DNA from: Bryobacterales bacterium
Lineage (GTDB): Bacteria; Acidobacteriota; Terriglobia; Bryobacterales; Bryobacteraceae
Assembly (NCBI GenBank): GCA_003170295.1
Contig: PNAJ01000147.1
Location: forward strand, 1-64,000
Length of the DNA: 64,000 nt
Direction of reading: 5' to 3'
Shown: positions 49,901-58,494 of the stretch, piece after piece
How the letters are laid out: the number at the start of each line of letters is the position of its first letter
Numbering within the stretch: the first letter of the stretch is position 1
Notes under the pieces: model-generated
Told to the model about the DNA's origin: nothing
Databases searched by the model: none
The model's input: the letters and a program-made list of their open reading frames with translations, nothing else
Made by a program: the position numbers and the translations under genes

Positions 49901-51163
49901 GTGAATAAAAAAGTACTCATCATCGTCGAAAACGCGCCGGTCCCGCTTGATCCGCGTGTATGGAAGGAAGCATTGTCGCTTCACGAGAATGGTTACAAGG
50001 TAACAGTGCTGTGTCCTCGGGACAAGGGGTATGAGCGAGGACATGAAGTTCTCGATGGCGTTCATATTTACCGTCATCCCAATCCTGGAGAAGGAAATAG
50101 CATCTTCGGGTACCTGTTGGAGTACAGTTGTGCTTTGTTCTGGCAGTTCTTCTACACGTGGTGGATCTATCTGCGCCGCGGATTCCACGCGATTCAGGGC
50201 TGTAATCCGCCCGACACTATTGTCCTGATTGCCTTGCCGTTCAAGATCCTGGGTGTGAAATACATCTTCGACCATCATGATGCAAATCCGGAGTTGTACC
50301 TTGCCAAATACGAAACCAAGGGGACGCTCTATAAGATACTAGTATGGCTGGAGAAGCAGACGTACCGCTTCAGTGACGTGGTGATGGCAACAAACCAGAG
50401 TTACCAAGACCTGGCGGTGTCCAGGGGCGGCATCGCTCCTGAGGATGTATTCGTTGTCCGGAATGGACCGGACTTGGGTACGTTGCGAGCTGTTCCGCCA
50501 ATCTCCGACCTGAAGTACGGCAAACGTTATCTGGTGGGATATGTCGGCAACATGAGCATCCAGGAGGGACTGGATATCTTGCTGGATGTGGCAGTAGCGA
50601 TCAAGAACCTGGGACGCCGAGATGTTCATTTCACTTGCGTCGGCGGGGGGCCGGGATTGGCCGGACTACGAAAGATGGTGCGGGACAAGGACCTTGAGGA
50701 CATGGTCAATTTCACCGGCCACGTTCCCTTCAAACAGTTGCTAGAGACTCTTTCGACCGCCGATGTCTGCGTGAATCCGGACAAGCCATGCCAGATGAAC
50801 GACATTTCCACGATGATTAAGATCATGGAATACATGGCGCTCAGCAAGCCCATCGTTCAATTCGATCTCAAAGAGGGGAGATTCAGTGCGAAGGATGCGT
50901 CTCTGTATGCCGACAGCCAGAACCAGGTAGCCGACTTCGCCTCCAAGATTCTTTGGTTACTCGACAACCCCGATACTCGTAGAACGATGGGAGCATTCGG
51001 GCTCAAAAGGGTTACCGAAAAACTGGCCTGGAAGTATTCAGTCCCGAATTTGCTATCGGCTTACGACAGGGCTTTCAGCAAGCTGAAAGATGGACGGTTG
51101 CCACCGGGGTCCGGAGGAGGCTACCGTCAAGAGGCGAAAAAGACCGAGGGCATGGTTAGGTGA
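49901..51163 (+). CDS. Glycosyltransferase family 4, WbuB-like
   Basis: GT-B enzyme of 420 residues. N-terminal domain: VLIIVENAPVPLDPRVWKEA, GYKVTVLCPRDKGYERG, YIFDHHDANPELYLAKY; donor domain: LVGYVGNMSIQEGLDILLDV, FTCVGGGPGLAGLRKMV, VNFTGHVPFKQLLETLSTAD and MIKIMEYMALSKPIVQFDL in the EX7E position. WbuB relatives often add FucNAc or another acetamido sugar. Start is GTG, with no good ATG. It is the intact relative of the GT4 fragment at 41538, and the similarity implies that a duplicated cassette once carried both. Confidence 0.88.
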   Translation: MNKKVLIIVENAPVPLDPRVWKEALSLHENGYKVTVLCPRDKGYERGHEVLDGVHIYRHPNPGEGNSIFGYLLEYSCALFWQFFYTWWIYLRRGFHAIQGCNPPDTIVLIALPFKILGVKYIFDHHDANPELYLAKYETKGTLYKILVWLEKQTYRFSDVVMATNQSYQDLAVSRGGIAPEDVFVVRNGPDLGTLRAVPPISDLKYGKRYLVGYVGNMSIQEGLDILLDVAVAIKNLGRRDVHFTCVGGGPGLAGLRKMVRDKDLEDMVNFTGHVPFKQLLETLSTADVCVNPDKPCQMNDISTMIKIMEYMALSKPIVQFDLKEGRFSAKDASLYADSQNQVADFASKILWLLDNPDTRRTMGAFGLKRVTEKLAWKYSVPNLLSAYDRAFSKLKDGRLPPGSGGGYRQEAKKTEGMVR

Positions 51164-51407
51164 CCTTATCGATGGATTGACACAGAAATGCTAAGAGCTA
51201 CGGATTCCACGAACGCTTAGGGAAGGGTCGGTTCTGATTGACGGCTTCCGATGCGCGGAGAGCTTCGAAGACCCCAAGTCAGAGGCCGAAAAGTGTGTGT
51301 GGCCGTTCATCGCTCCTCGGCTTTTTCGAAATGTCGCGCTACCGGCTAGTTCAGCGAGCGGTACTCGCTGTACTCGCTTGCAAATTCTCAAGGACTCCCT
51401 AAAAAAC

Positions 51408-53150
51408 ATGATCTTGCAAAATATATATTACGCCATCAAGCCGTTCCTCCCCTGGAGCGTACGAATATTCCTGCGACGACAGCGTGCGAGGTCGCGGAAG
51501 AGTAGTTTCTGCAATGTTTGGCCGATAGATCCAATTGCGGCGACAGCCCCCCCCAACTGGCCAGGTTGGCCTAACGGCAAGCGATTCGCTGTAGTTCTAA
51601 CCCACGACGTCGAAGGACCCAAGGGCCTTGGGAGAACCCTACAGCTCATGGAAGCCGAGAGCAGGCACGGTTTCCGCTCGTCATTTAATTTTGTTCCGAA
51701 AGGAGATTATCGAGTTGATGCTCTCCTACGCAGCACGCTAGATAGCGCGGGATTCGAGGTTGGAGTCCACGGGTTGGAGCATGATGGCAAGCTGTACAAA
51801 TCAAAAGCCGACTTTGTCCAGAAGGCGACGCAAATTCGAGAATACATGCGGAAGTGGAACGCCACGGGTTTTCGCTCGCCGCTTATGCAGCATAAGCTGG
51901 GATGGCTTCATCAACTCGGAGTGGAATACGACGCTTCCACATTTGACACTGATCCGTTCGAGCCACAATCCGACGGAGTCCGAACGATCTTTCCGTTCTG
52001 GGTGCCATCGCAGCAAGGCAGCGGCTATGTAGAGCTTCCGTATACACTAGTCCAGGATTTTACATTATTCACGATTCTCGGCCAAACAAATACGGACGTG
52101 TGGAAGGCAAAAGTAGATTGGATTGCCGCGCATGGAGGTATGGTATTACTCAATACTCACCCGGACTACATTTGCTTCGAGGGAACTCCACAGCGAGATG
52201 AGTATCCCCTTTCGTATTACGAGGAGTTTCTTACTCACCTGAGAGCGAAGTACAACAACCAGTTTTGGTCGGCATTGCCGCGAGAAGTCGCTGCTTTCTA
52301 CCGATCCACTTCGTCAACAGAATTGCGCAACACGAGACGAAGGGTCTGTATCGTTACCTACGGCAAAGGCGAAGCGGATAATCGGCTCAGGCACTATGCG
52401 GAGGCATTAGTCAAAAATGGAGACCATGTTGAGGTGATCGTTGTGGGGGCTGAAAATGGGTCGCCACCCACAGAGATCGTTTCCGGTATGGCAATCTGGC
52501 GCATCAGGCAGCGCAGGTCCCATGGAACTAATAAGTGGATCTATGCTTTGCACTTGCTGCAGCATCTGTGCATTCTGTCAGTGCGCTTGACGCTTCGCCA
52601 CAGCCGCATTCAGTACGACTTGATTCACTTTTGCGATGTTCCGAATTGCCTCGTTTTTTCCGCGTGGCATCCAAAACGAAGGGGCGCCAAATTACTTTTA
52701 GACCTCCGCGACACTACAGCAAAAGACACCACGAACGAACTTCAGTCGGGGTTGAAGATATACGCTAAATGTCTACGCGCGATCGAAACTGCATCTGCCA
52801 ATTTCGTCGATCATATTATTACCTCAAAAGAACTGTCGCACGGAAGGCCAACGCTCTCTTTCCCAAAGGAGAAGTGCACGGTATTGCGCGGTTGCCCCGA
52901 CGAGGACACAAACTCAGTAGGTTCGCAGAGAGAGAGTAGTTCACTTCGGTTCGATGAGACGTTAGTTCGGATTCTCGCTTCCGACGATGATGACCACGCG
53001 ATGACAGATGTGGTAATAGACATCAGCGACGACTTGGGAGACCGCGATCATGTGTTGACGCGAGGGCGCGAACAGATAGGCGACGCCGTGGAGCGCCGGA
53101 GGCGAGGTTATCTTGATATCGTCACTTCGTTATTAGTGGAGAGATTCTAA
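51408..53150 (+). CDS. Polysaccharide deacetylase fused to a truncated GT4 domain
   Basis: Protein of 580 residues in two parts. Residues 40 to about 320 form a CE4-like deacetylase: RFAVVLTHDVEGPKGLGRT carries the catalytic/metal Asp, FEVGVHGLEHDGK the zinc His pair, GFRSPLMQH and GMVLLNTHPDY later motifs. Residues 335-500 are the acceptor half of a GT4 enzyme (RRVCIVTYGKGEADNRLRHY, YDLIHFCDVPNCLVFSAW, FPKEKCTVLRGCPDE). The donor half is then missing, replaced by about 65 acidic/basic residues (ILASDDDDHAMTDVVIDISD onward) without GT features. The glycosyltransferase is therefore probably inactive, while the deacetylase may function. ATG 51408 is the first credible start. Confidence 0.75.
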   Translation: MILQNIYYAIKPFLPWSVRIFLRRQRARSRKSSFCNVWPIDPIAATAPPNWPGWPNGKRFAVVLTHDVEGPKGLGRTLQLMEAESRHGFRSSFNFVPKGDYRVDALLRSTLDSAGFEVGVHGLEHDGKLYKSKADFVQKATQIREYMRKWNATGFRSPLMQHKLGWLHQLGVEYDASTFDTDPFEPQSDGVRTIFPFWVPSQQGSGYVELPYTLVQDFTLFTILGQTNTDVWKAKVDWIAAHGGMVLLNTHPDYICFEGTPQRDEYPLSYYEEFLTHLRAKYNNQFWSALPREVAAFYRSTSSTELRNTRRRVCIVTYGKGEADNRLRHYAEALVKNGDHVEVIVVGAENGSPPTEIVSGMAIWRIRQRRSHGTNKWIYALHLLQHLCILSVRLTLRHSRIQYDLIHFCDVPNCLVFSAWHPKRRGAKLLLDLRDTTAKDTTNELQSGLKIYAKCLRAIETASANFVDHIITSKELSHGRPTLSFPKEKCTVLRGCPDEDTNSVGSQRESSSLRFDETLVRILASDDDDHAMTDVVIDISDDLGDRDHVLTRGREQIGDAVERRRRGYLDIVTSLLVERF

Positions 53151-53266
53151 ACGGCGAGCAGAAGTAGAAACAGGACGAAATCCGCCGACGGAGCTTGCTG
53201 TGAAGTTTGCATCTGAAATGATGGTGACCGCGATGCTGTTCTCCTCAATCGCGGCCGCGGAGAATT

Positions 53267-54337
53267 ATGATGGATACTCAGGCGACCAGTTATGAGATTC
53301 AACCGCTCGCGGACTCTAGATGGAGTGAGTTCGTCAACAGGCATCCGCGGTCGTCGGTCTTTCATACGGTTCCATGGCTGGAGGCGCTTCATAAGACATA
53401 TGGATACAAGCCGATTGCGTTCACGACTTCTCCGCCAGGAGCCGACTTGCAAAATGGTCTCCTCTTCTGCTACGTGAATAGCTGGCTAACGGGTCGCCGA
53501 CTGGTTTCAACTCCATTCTCGGATCACTGCGAGCCATTGGTTGATGACCCTGCCGTCTGGTCCGCTCTCTTTTCCCTCCTGGAGCGCCGGATGCGTCAGG
53601 AGAGATTAGCATATATTGAGGTCCGCCCCAAGCAGCAGGTATTTGCCGGGTCTACGGTGCTTTTCCATTCGACATTTCTTCAGTGTAGTCACCAGCTCGA
53701 TCTAAGACCGGACCTCAACACAGTTTTTAGAAGCTTTCACAAGGACTGCACACAAAGGAAGATTCGACGCGCTGAGCGTGAAGGATTGATCTACAAGGAA
53801 GGTCGCTCTGAATTACTCCTCGATACATTTCTTGGCCTCTACATTCCTACGCGCCGCCGCCACCAGGCCCCACCGCAGCCCAGGAGATGGTTCGAGAATT
53901 TGATCCTTTGCTTTGGCGAAGCGATGAAGATTCGGGTGGCGTTAAAGGCTGGTAAAGCTGTAGCTGCAATTGTTACGCTCCGCCACAATGGCACCCTTCT
54001 TTACAAATATGGTTGCTCCGATCCACTATCAAACAATCTCGGAGGAACGCACTTATTGCTCTGGCGCTCGATCGGCGAGGCTAAGCAGGAAGGGCTACAC
54101 ACGTTCGATTTGGGTCGCTCGGATCCCCAGAACACCGGACTAGTCACTTTTAAGGATCGCTGGAACGCCACGCGTTCAGTCCTGGCATACTCGAGATATA
54201 CTAGCTCTGAGCATTCGCCGGGGAACTACAAGAGCAGTACAGGCTGGAAGATTCGAATTGCAAAGAAGTTAGTATCACACTTGCCAGGGGCGATGTTTTC
54301 CTCTGTCGGGGATTTTTTATATAAGCACATCGGCTGA
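53267..54337 (+). CDS. FemAB/GNAT-type transferase
   Basis: Protein of 356 residues of the GNAT/FemAB group often found in exopolysaccharide clusters. The N-terminal half has HPRSSVFHTVPWLEALHKTYGY, where FHTxxWLEAL is typical; the middle has FRSFHKDCTQRKIRRAEREG, the conserved basic helix; the C-terminal half has KAGKAVAAIVTLRHNGTLLY, GGTHLLLWRSIGEAKQEGL and TFDLGRSDPQNTGLVTFKDRW. That final motif is a family signature. It probably transfers an acyl or aminoacyl group to an amino sugar. GCGGAGAA precedes tandem ATGs. It is the second such protein in the locus. Confidence 0.78.
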   Translation: MMDTQATSYEIQPLADSRWSEFVNRHPRSSVFHTVPWLEALHKTYGYKPIAFTTSPPGADLQNGLLFCYVNSWLTGRRLVSTPFSDHCEPLVDDPAVWSALFSLLERRMRQERLAYIEVRPKQQVFAGSTVLFHSTFLQCSHQLDLRPDLNTVFRSFHKDCTQRKIRRAEREGLIYKEGRSELLLDTFLGLYIPTRRRHQAPPQPRRWFENLILCFGEAMKIRVALKAGKAVAAIVTLRHNGTLLYKYGCSDPLSNNLGGTHLLLWRSIGEAKQEGLHTFDLGRSDPQNTGLVTFKDRWNATRSVLAYSRYTSSEHSPGNYKSSTGWKIRIAKKLVSHLPGAMFSSVGDFLYKHIG

Positions 54338-54715
54338 AGCGCTTGAGGACACGGTGACCAGCTACCGAGATTTGTGCCAATCGAGACTAGGATCCTCGGC
54401 CCTCCCGCGCTGCTTGAGGCATTCGATGAAGCCATTCTCCACACGCCTGCCAGGCCGGATGAAGCAAGTTGCACATCGGTTTGCAATGGTCCGGGATTCC
54501 ACCGCACGCGGCGAACTCGTTGCCATTATCGGGAGTCGTGCTGTGCGATGCGGCACCGCGCTCGGCCATTCGCGACAATGAGCTGGCGTGGCTCGAAGCG
54601 CTCTCGGAGCCGGAGCCGCAACTGTCGGGCACCGTGTATGTGACAGAGCTATAATAGGTTATAGTTGCTTTTAAGATAGAGATAGAACTAAAAGCGTACA
54701 AATTTGGAGGTCTCA
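54338..54715. other. Spacer with gene debris and an inverted repeat before wzz
   Basis: About 380 bases. Protein-like segments occur in three phases (PIETRILGPPALLEAFDEAI; GELVAIIGSRAVRCGTAL; SAIRDNELAWLEALSEPEPQ), suggesting a frameshifted remnant of a gene I cannot name. The last of these ends at TAA 54653. CTATAA-TAGG-TTATAG (54649-54664) is a perfect six-base inverted repeat just upstream of an AT-rich tract, a candidate operator or promoter element for wzz. GGAGG at 54706 is the wzz ribosome-binding site. Confidence 0.45.
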
Positions 54716-56218
54716 TTGCCGGAAGAGGAACGCAGCCTAAACGAAACCATTGGCCGAGTTGTGGGCTCTGTCACTAGACGAAGATGGTGGATCATATCGA
54801 TTGCCTTTGGCACGGCTCTGGCCACCGTCGGTATCACAATGATGCTTCCTGATCGCTACAGTTCGGAAGCGATACTCTCGGTCGTGCAGCAGCAGGTCTC
54901 TCAGCACTACGTTGAATCTGGTGTGACTACGGCTCCTGCGGCAGTCCGCCTCCAAGCTATTAGCCGAGAAATACTAACCCGCAACAGATTGCTTGGAATT
55001 ATCGATGAGCTTGGTTTGTATGCGAAGGACAGGCAACGCTTAACTTCGGAAGCGCTAGCAGAAAGAATGCAGAATGACTTGGTCATTGACCCCCTAGACG
55101 ACGCCGGGCGAAATGATTTCAGGGCTTTCAAGATTACTTTCACTGCGGGGAGTCCGCAGTTGGCACAGGCGACAGCCAGTCGGCTCACTTCCCTCTTTAT
55201 TGAAGAGGACTTGAAAACGCGTGGTGACCAGGCAGTTCGGACGACGAACTTCCTGACGACGGCACTGGAAGAGGCGCAGAGGAAGCTTGCACAACAAGAG
55301 CAGCGCTTGCAGGACTTTAAGATGCACAATCTGAGCGAGCTTCCGGAGCAACAGCAGGGTAACTTCGCAATCCTGACTGATCGCCGGATGCAACTGCAGA
55401 TGGTGACGGCCAATTTGAGTCGTTTTCAACAGCAGCGCCTATCTTTAGAGTCATCAATCAATGGAAATCTTGCGATCTTACAGTCAGAGCGATCAAACCT
55501 GCTCACTCGGTTCACGCCACGACATTCTGAAGTGATCAAGAAAGATGAACAGATCGCGCGGGTGCAGGCCGTCCTCGATCGTATCAAAGCAGGTAACAGG
55601 GGGATCGCAAGCGCATCAGGTGGAGCCCTGCCCCCTGATCCGTCTATCGCCCAATGGGAGAGTCAGGCTGATTCTATCGCATCCGAGACGCAGACGCTCT
55701 CTCAAGATAGAGAGAGGCTCCATGCGGAAATTGCGACATACCAAAACCGCATGAACCTTACACCGGTTAGGGAAGGTCAGTTGGCTAATATTCTCCGCGA
55801 CTACGATCTATATAAGAAGGAGTACACTGACCTGCTCGGGAAGCAGCTCCAGTCCCAGCAGACGGTCAGCCTGGAAGAGCGTCAGGAGGGCCAGAGGTTC
55901 CGTCTTGTGGACCCACCCACCCTTCCTGCATTGCCCTCCAGCCCGAACCGCCTCAAGATCAGCCTCGGTGGCGCTGGGGTGGGACTCGCCTTAGGGCTTG
56001 CGCTCGCTTTCTTGATGGACGCTAAGAGGCGCTCCTTCCATATGGAGAAGGAGATCAGCCAGAGCTTTTCCTTGCCGCTCGTAGTAGCTGTACCTTTGCT
56101 TCTCACCCCCGCCGAGAAACATAGGCGCACCTGGACGAGGGCTGGGGAGGCTGCGGCTGCAAGCGTGATGATCCTAGCCGTGCTTGCTGCCGAGTTTTAT
56201 GCCTATCGCCATGGATAG
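54716..56218 (+). CDS. Wzz/GumC-type polysaccharide chain-length determinant
   Basis: Inner-membrane co-polymerase of 500 residues. Transmembrane segment 1 is WWIISIAFGTALATVGITMM (about 24-43). A long periplasmic region contains a coiled coil (about 170-290, EEAQRKLAQQEQRLQDFKM onward), and PPTLPALPSSPNRLKISLGG leads into transmembrane segment 2 (GGAGVGLALGLALAFLMDA). A third hydrophobic stretch lies at the very C-terminus (ASVMILAVLAAEFYAYR), as in GumC/XrtA-system Wzz proteins. It controls polymer length with the adjacent BY-kinase. The TTG at 54716 is taken as start because GGAGG lies just before it; an in-frame TTG at 54704 would place that site inside the gene. Confidence 0.88.
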   Translation: MPEEERSLNETIGRVVGSVTRRRWWIISIAFGTALATVGITMMLPDRYSSEAILSVVQQQVSQHYVESGVTTAPAAVRLQAISREILTRNRLLGIIDELGLYAKDRQRLTSEALAERMQNDLVIDPLDDAGRNDFRAFKITFTAGSPQLAQATASRLTSLFIEEDLKTRGDQAVRTTNFLTTALEEAQRKLAQQEQRLQDFKMHNLSELPEQQQGNFAILTDRRMQLQMVTANLSRFQQQRLSLESSINGNLAILQSERSNLLTRFTPRHSEVIKKDEQIARVQAVLDRIKAGNRGIASASGGALPPDPSIAQWESQADSIASETQTLSQDRERLHAEIATYQNRMNLTPVREGQLANILRDYDLYKKEYTDLLGKQLQSQQTVSLEERQEGQRFRLVDPPTLPALPSSPNRLKISLGGAGVGLALGLALAFLMDAKRRSFHMEKEISQSFSLPLVVAVPLLLTPAEKHRRTWTRAGEAAAASVMILAVLAAEFYAYRHG

Positions 56219-56269
56219 GGGAATAAAGAGCATTCTTTGGGTGGCTGAAGCTCAAAAAAGTAAAAGCGC

Positions 56270-57082
56270 ATGATTAACTTCTCCGAGCTTCTCTGGAAAC
56301 CCCAACGATTGAAGGGGAGTGAACTATCGGATTTGGATGGGTCCGTCGCGGAAGACTTGGACCAGACCTCTGAGCTTCACAGTATACCAGTCGAGGAGGT
56401 TCGGATCCGGCCTGATCTCCGCATCGCCCTTCTGACCGATCCGAGAAGTCCGGGTGCCGACCGGTTCCGATTTCTCCGAATGCGTCTTCGCGAGTTGAAG
56501 GCTGCCGTAAATCTGCGAAAGCTCCTGATTACCAGCCCCTTGCCGCAAGATGGCAAGTCCACGGTTGCTCTCAACCTCGCAACCGCACTGGCAGAAGGAG
56601 GTAAACGCAGCGTGTTGGTGATAGAAGCTGACCTATATCATCCAACGTTGGCTCAAAGACTGGAACTCCCGATCCGCCCAGGGTTAGGGGAATGCCTCGA
56701 GAAGGGCTTAGATCCCTTGTCAGCGATTCGCCATCTCGAGCCTTTGGGATGGTATCTACTTGCCGCAGGTGAATCGTCTGCAAATCCGACAGAACTATTG
56801 CAATCGGAGGCTCTTGCCCAAGTATTGCAACGGCTGTCTTCTCACTTCGACTGGATTCTGTTCGATACTCCGCCGGTGGCCCCGCTTACCGATGCCGTGT
56901 CCCTTTCTCGGCACGTAGATGCTAGCTTATTGATCGTGCGCGCGGGATGCACGCCCCAGGAATCTGTGAAGGAAGCACTTGCAGCCCTTGGGCAGAAGCA
57001 TGTACTAGGTATTATTTTTAATGCCGCTGAAGGGCTCAATCGGCTTTATTCTGAATACTATGGATATTATGAGAAGAAGTGA
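56270..57082 (+). CDS. BY-kinase (CpsD/Wzc-C-type tyrosine autokinase)
   Basis: Cytoplasmic tyrosine kinase of 270 residues. Walker A is ITSPLPQDGKSTVALNLA (about 87-104), Walker A' is VLVIEADLYHP (115-125), where the second Asp of the usual DxD is replaced by Glu-Ala-Asp order, and Walker B is WILFDTPPVAPL. The C-terminal tail LYSEYYGYYEKK is the tyrosine cluster that is autophosphorylated. It partners the separately encoded Wzz protein directly upstream (51-base gap), a split arrangement common outside Proteobacteria. Phosphorylation cycles set polymer length and export. Confidence 0.9.
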   Translation: MINFSELLWKPQRLKGSELSDLDGSVAEDLDQTSELHSIPVEEVRIRPDLRIALLTDPRSPGADRFRFLRMRLRELKAAVNLRKLLITSPLPQDGKSTVALNLATALAEGGKRSVLVIEADLYHPTLAQRLELPIRPGLGECLEKGLDPLSAIRHLEPLGWYLLAAGESSANPTELLQSEALAQVLQRLSSHFDWILFDTPPVAPLTDAVSLSRHVDASLLIVRAGCTPQESVKEALAALGQKHVLGIIFNAAEGLNRLYSEYYGYYEKK

Positions 57083-57141
57083 GCTGCGGCGAGACTCCAG
57101 GTCAAGGCTGTGTGAGGCATTAAGGAAGGGCGGTTATTATT

Positions 57142-58384
57142 TTGACAACCTCGGAACTCAAGATTGGCTCGAAGCTCCCCGCAGCACATTCCGACAGATC
57201 GCCTTCGCCAGACTATGATGTCACTGTGATCGGCGCAGGTCCTTTTGGTCTATCGGCTGGAGTCCATCTCCGGGCCAGAGGATTTTCGGTAAAGGTTTTT
57301 GGCGAGCCGATGGAATTTTGGGCCAACAAGATGCCTTCTGGGATGCTCCTGAGGTCGCCCAGGGCGGGCTCAAGTCTTTCGGACCCGCGAGGCGCCTACG
57401 ATAGGGGCATTCGAGCAGGCCACTGGAGCTAGACCTGCGGCGCCTTTACCCTTGAGCACCTTTATTGAGTATGGACTGTGGTTCCGGCGTCAATTAGGAT
57501 CAGACCTGCAGGCAACCACTGTTACTCGGGTCGAACGGAATGATTCGCTATTTCGCCTCAGCTTGCAGGAGGGTGGCAGTGTTACAAGCCGGCGCGTGGT
57601 GATCGCCGCAGGGATTGAATCCTTTAAGAGGGTACCGGCCGTTTTCGCTAACTTGCCGTCGGCCCAGGCCTCGCATTCTTACGAAGGCCGAACGATCGCT
57701 TCCCTTAAGGGGAAACGAGTGGCAGTCATTGGGGCAGGGCAGAGCGCTTTGGAGTCAGCAGCCCTCCTGCATGAAGCTGGATCAGACGTGGAGATCATTG
57801 CAGCGATCTCAGATCTCAGATGGATCGGACAGCATGGCTGGCTGCATCATCTCGGGCTAGTCTCGACGATGCTCTATTCAAAATATGATGTTGGGCCAGC
57901 CGGAATAAGTCGCTTGGTTGCCAATCCAGTTCTCGTACACCGGATTCCGATGAGACTCAGAGATAAGATCCGCACGAGGGCTGTCAGGCCGGCCGGCTCC
58001 ACTTGGCTTCCGGAGCGTTTGGCGTCCGTAAAAACAAGTACGGGACGAATCGTTCAAGAAGCTACTTACGCCGGTCAGGAGATTCGCTTGAAACTTAACG
58101 ATGGCAGTGAAAGACGGGTTGACCATGTGCTCTTGGGAACTGGTTACGACGTCGATATCCAGCGGTACAGTTTTCTGGCGCCTGAATTGGTGCAACAAAT
58201 ACGCTGTCTGGATGGTTACCCGGACCTCGGTCCTGGATTCTCCAGTTCCGTTTCCGGTCTACACTTCATCGGAGCGACCGCTGCCCGGAGCTTCGGTCCC
58301 CTTCTTTACTTCGTTGCAGGTACGGAATTTGCCGCGAGAGAGTTGACAAGGTATATTCATCAAACCCAAATCGTTTCTCAATGA
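57142..58384 (+). pseudogene. FAD-dependent oxidoreductase gene split by a frameshift
   Basis: The first part reads YDVTVIGAGPFGLSAGVHLR, an FAD-binding GxGxxG motif, then MEFWANKMPSGMLLRSPR before it stops at 57432 in the wrong phase. The second part continues naturally: GAFEQATGARPAAPLPLSTF, then FIEYGLWFRRQ, the NADPH site VAVIGAGQSALESAALLHEA and the end GLHFIGATAARSFGPLLYFV. The phase change falls near 57397-57404 (a +1 or -2 event). Apart from that, all of a flavin-dependent monooxygenase/oxidoreductase of about 410 residues is present. It may be a recent pseudogene or a sequencing error. Start is probably TTG 57142. Its former role could be sugar oxidation or N-oxygenation. Confidence 0.8.
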
Positions 58385-58494
58385 GTAGGAGTCGTGGAGT
58401 TTGCGGTCAAAGTAATGACATCGGAAAACTGAGCGAGATCTTGGGTTTAGCTCCTTTGAAGCGATGAACGTATGGTCATCTCTGAAAGTATATC

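Noticed and set aside
56620-56660. Loss of Walker A' function in the BY-kinase
   Set aside because: VLVIEADLYHP still provides the key Asp in a normal context, so the kinase is treated as intact.
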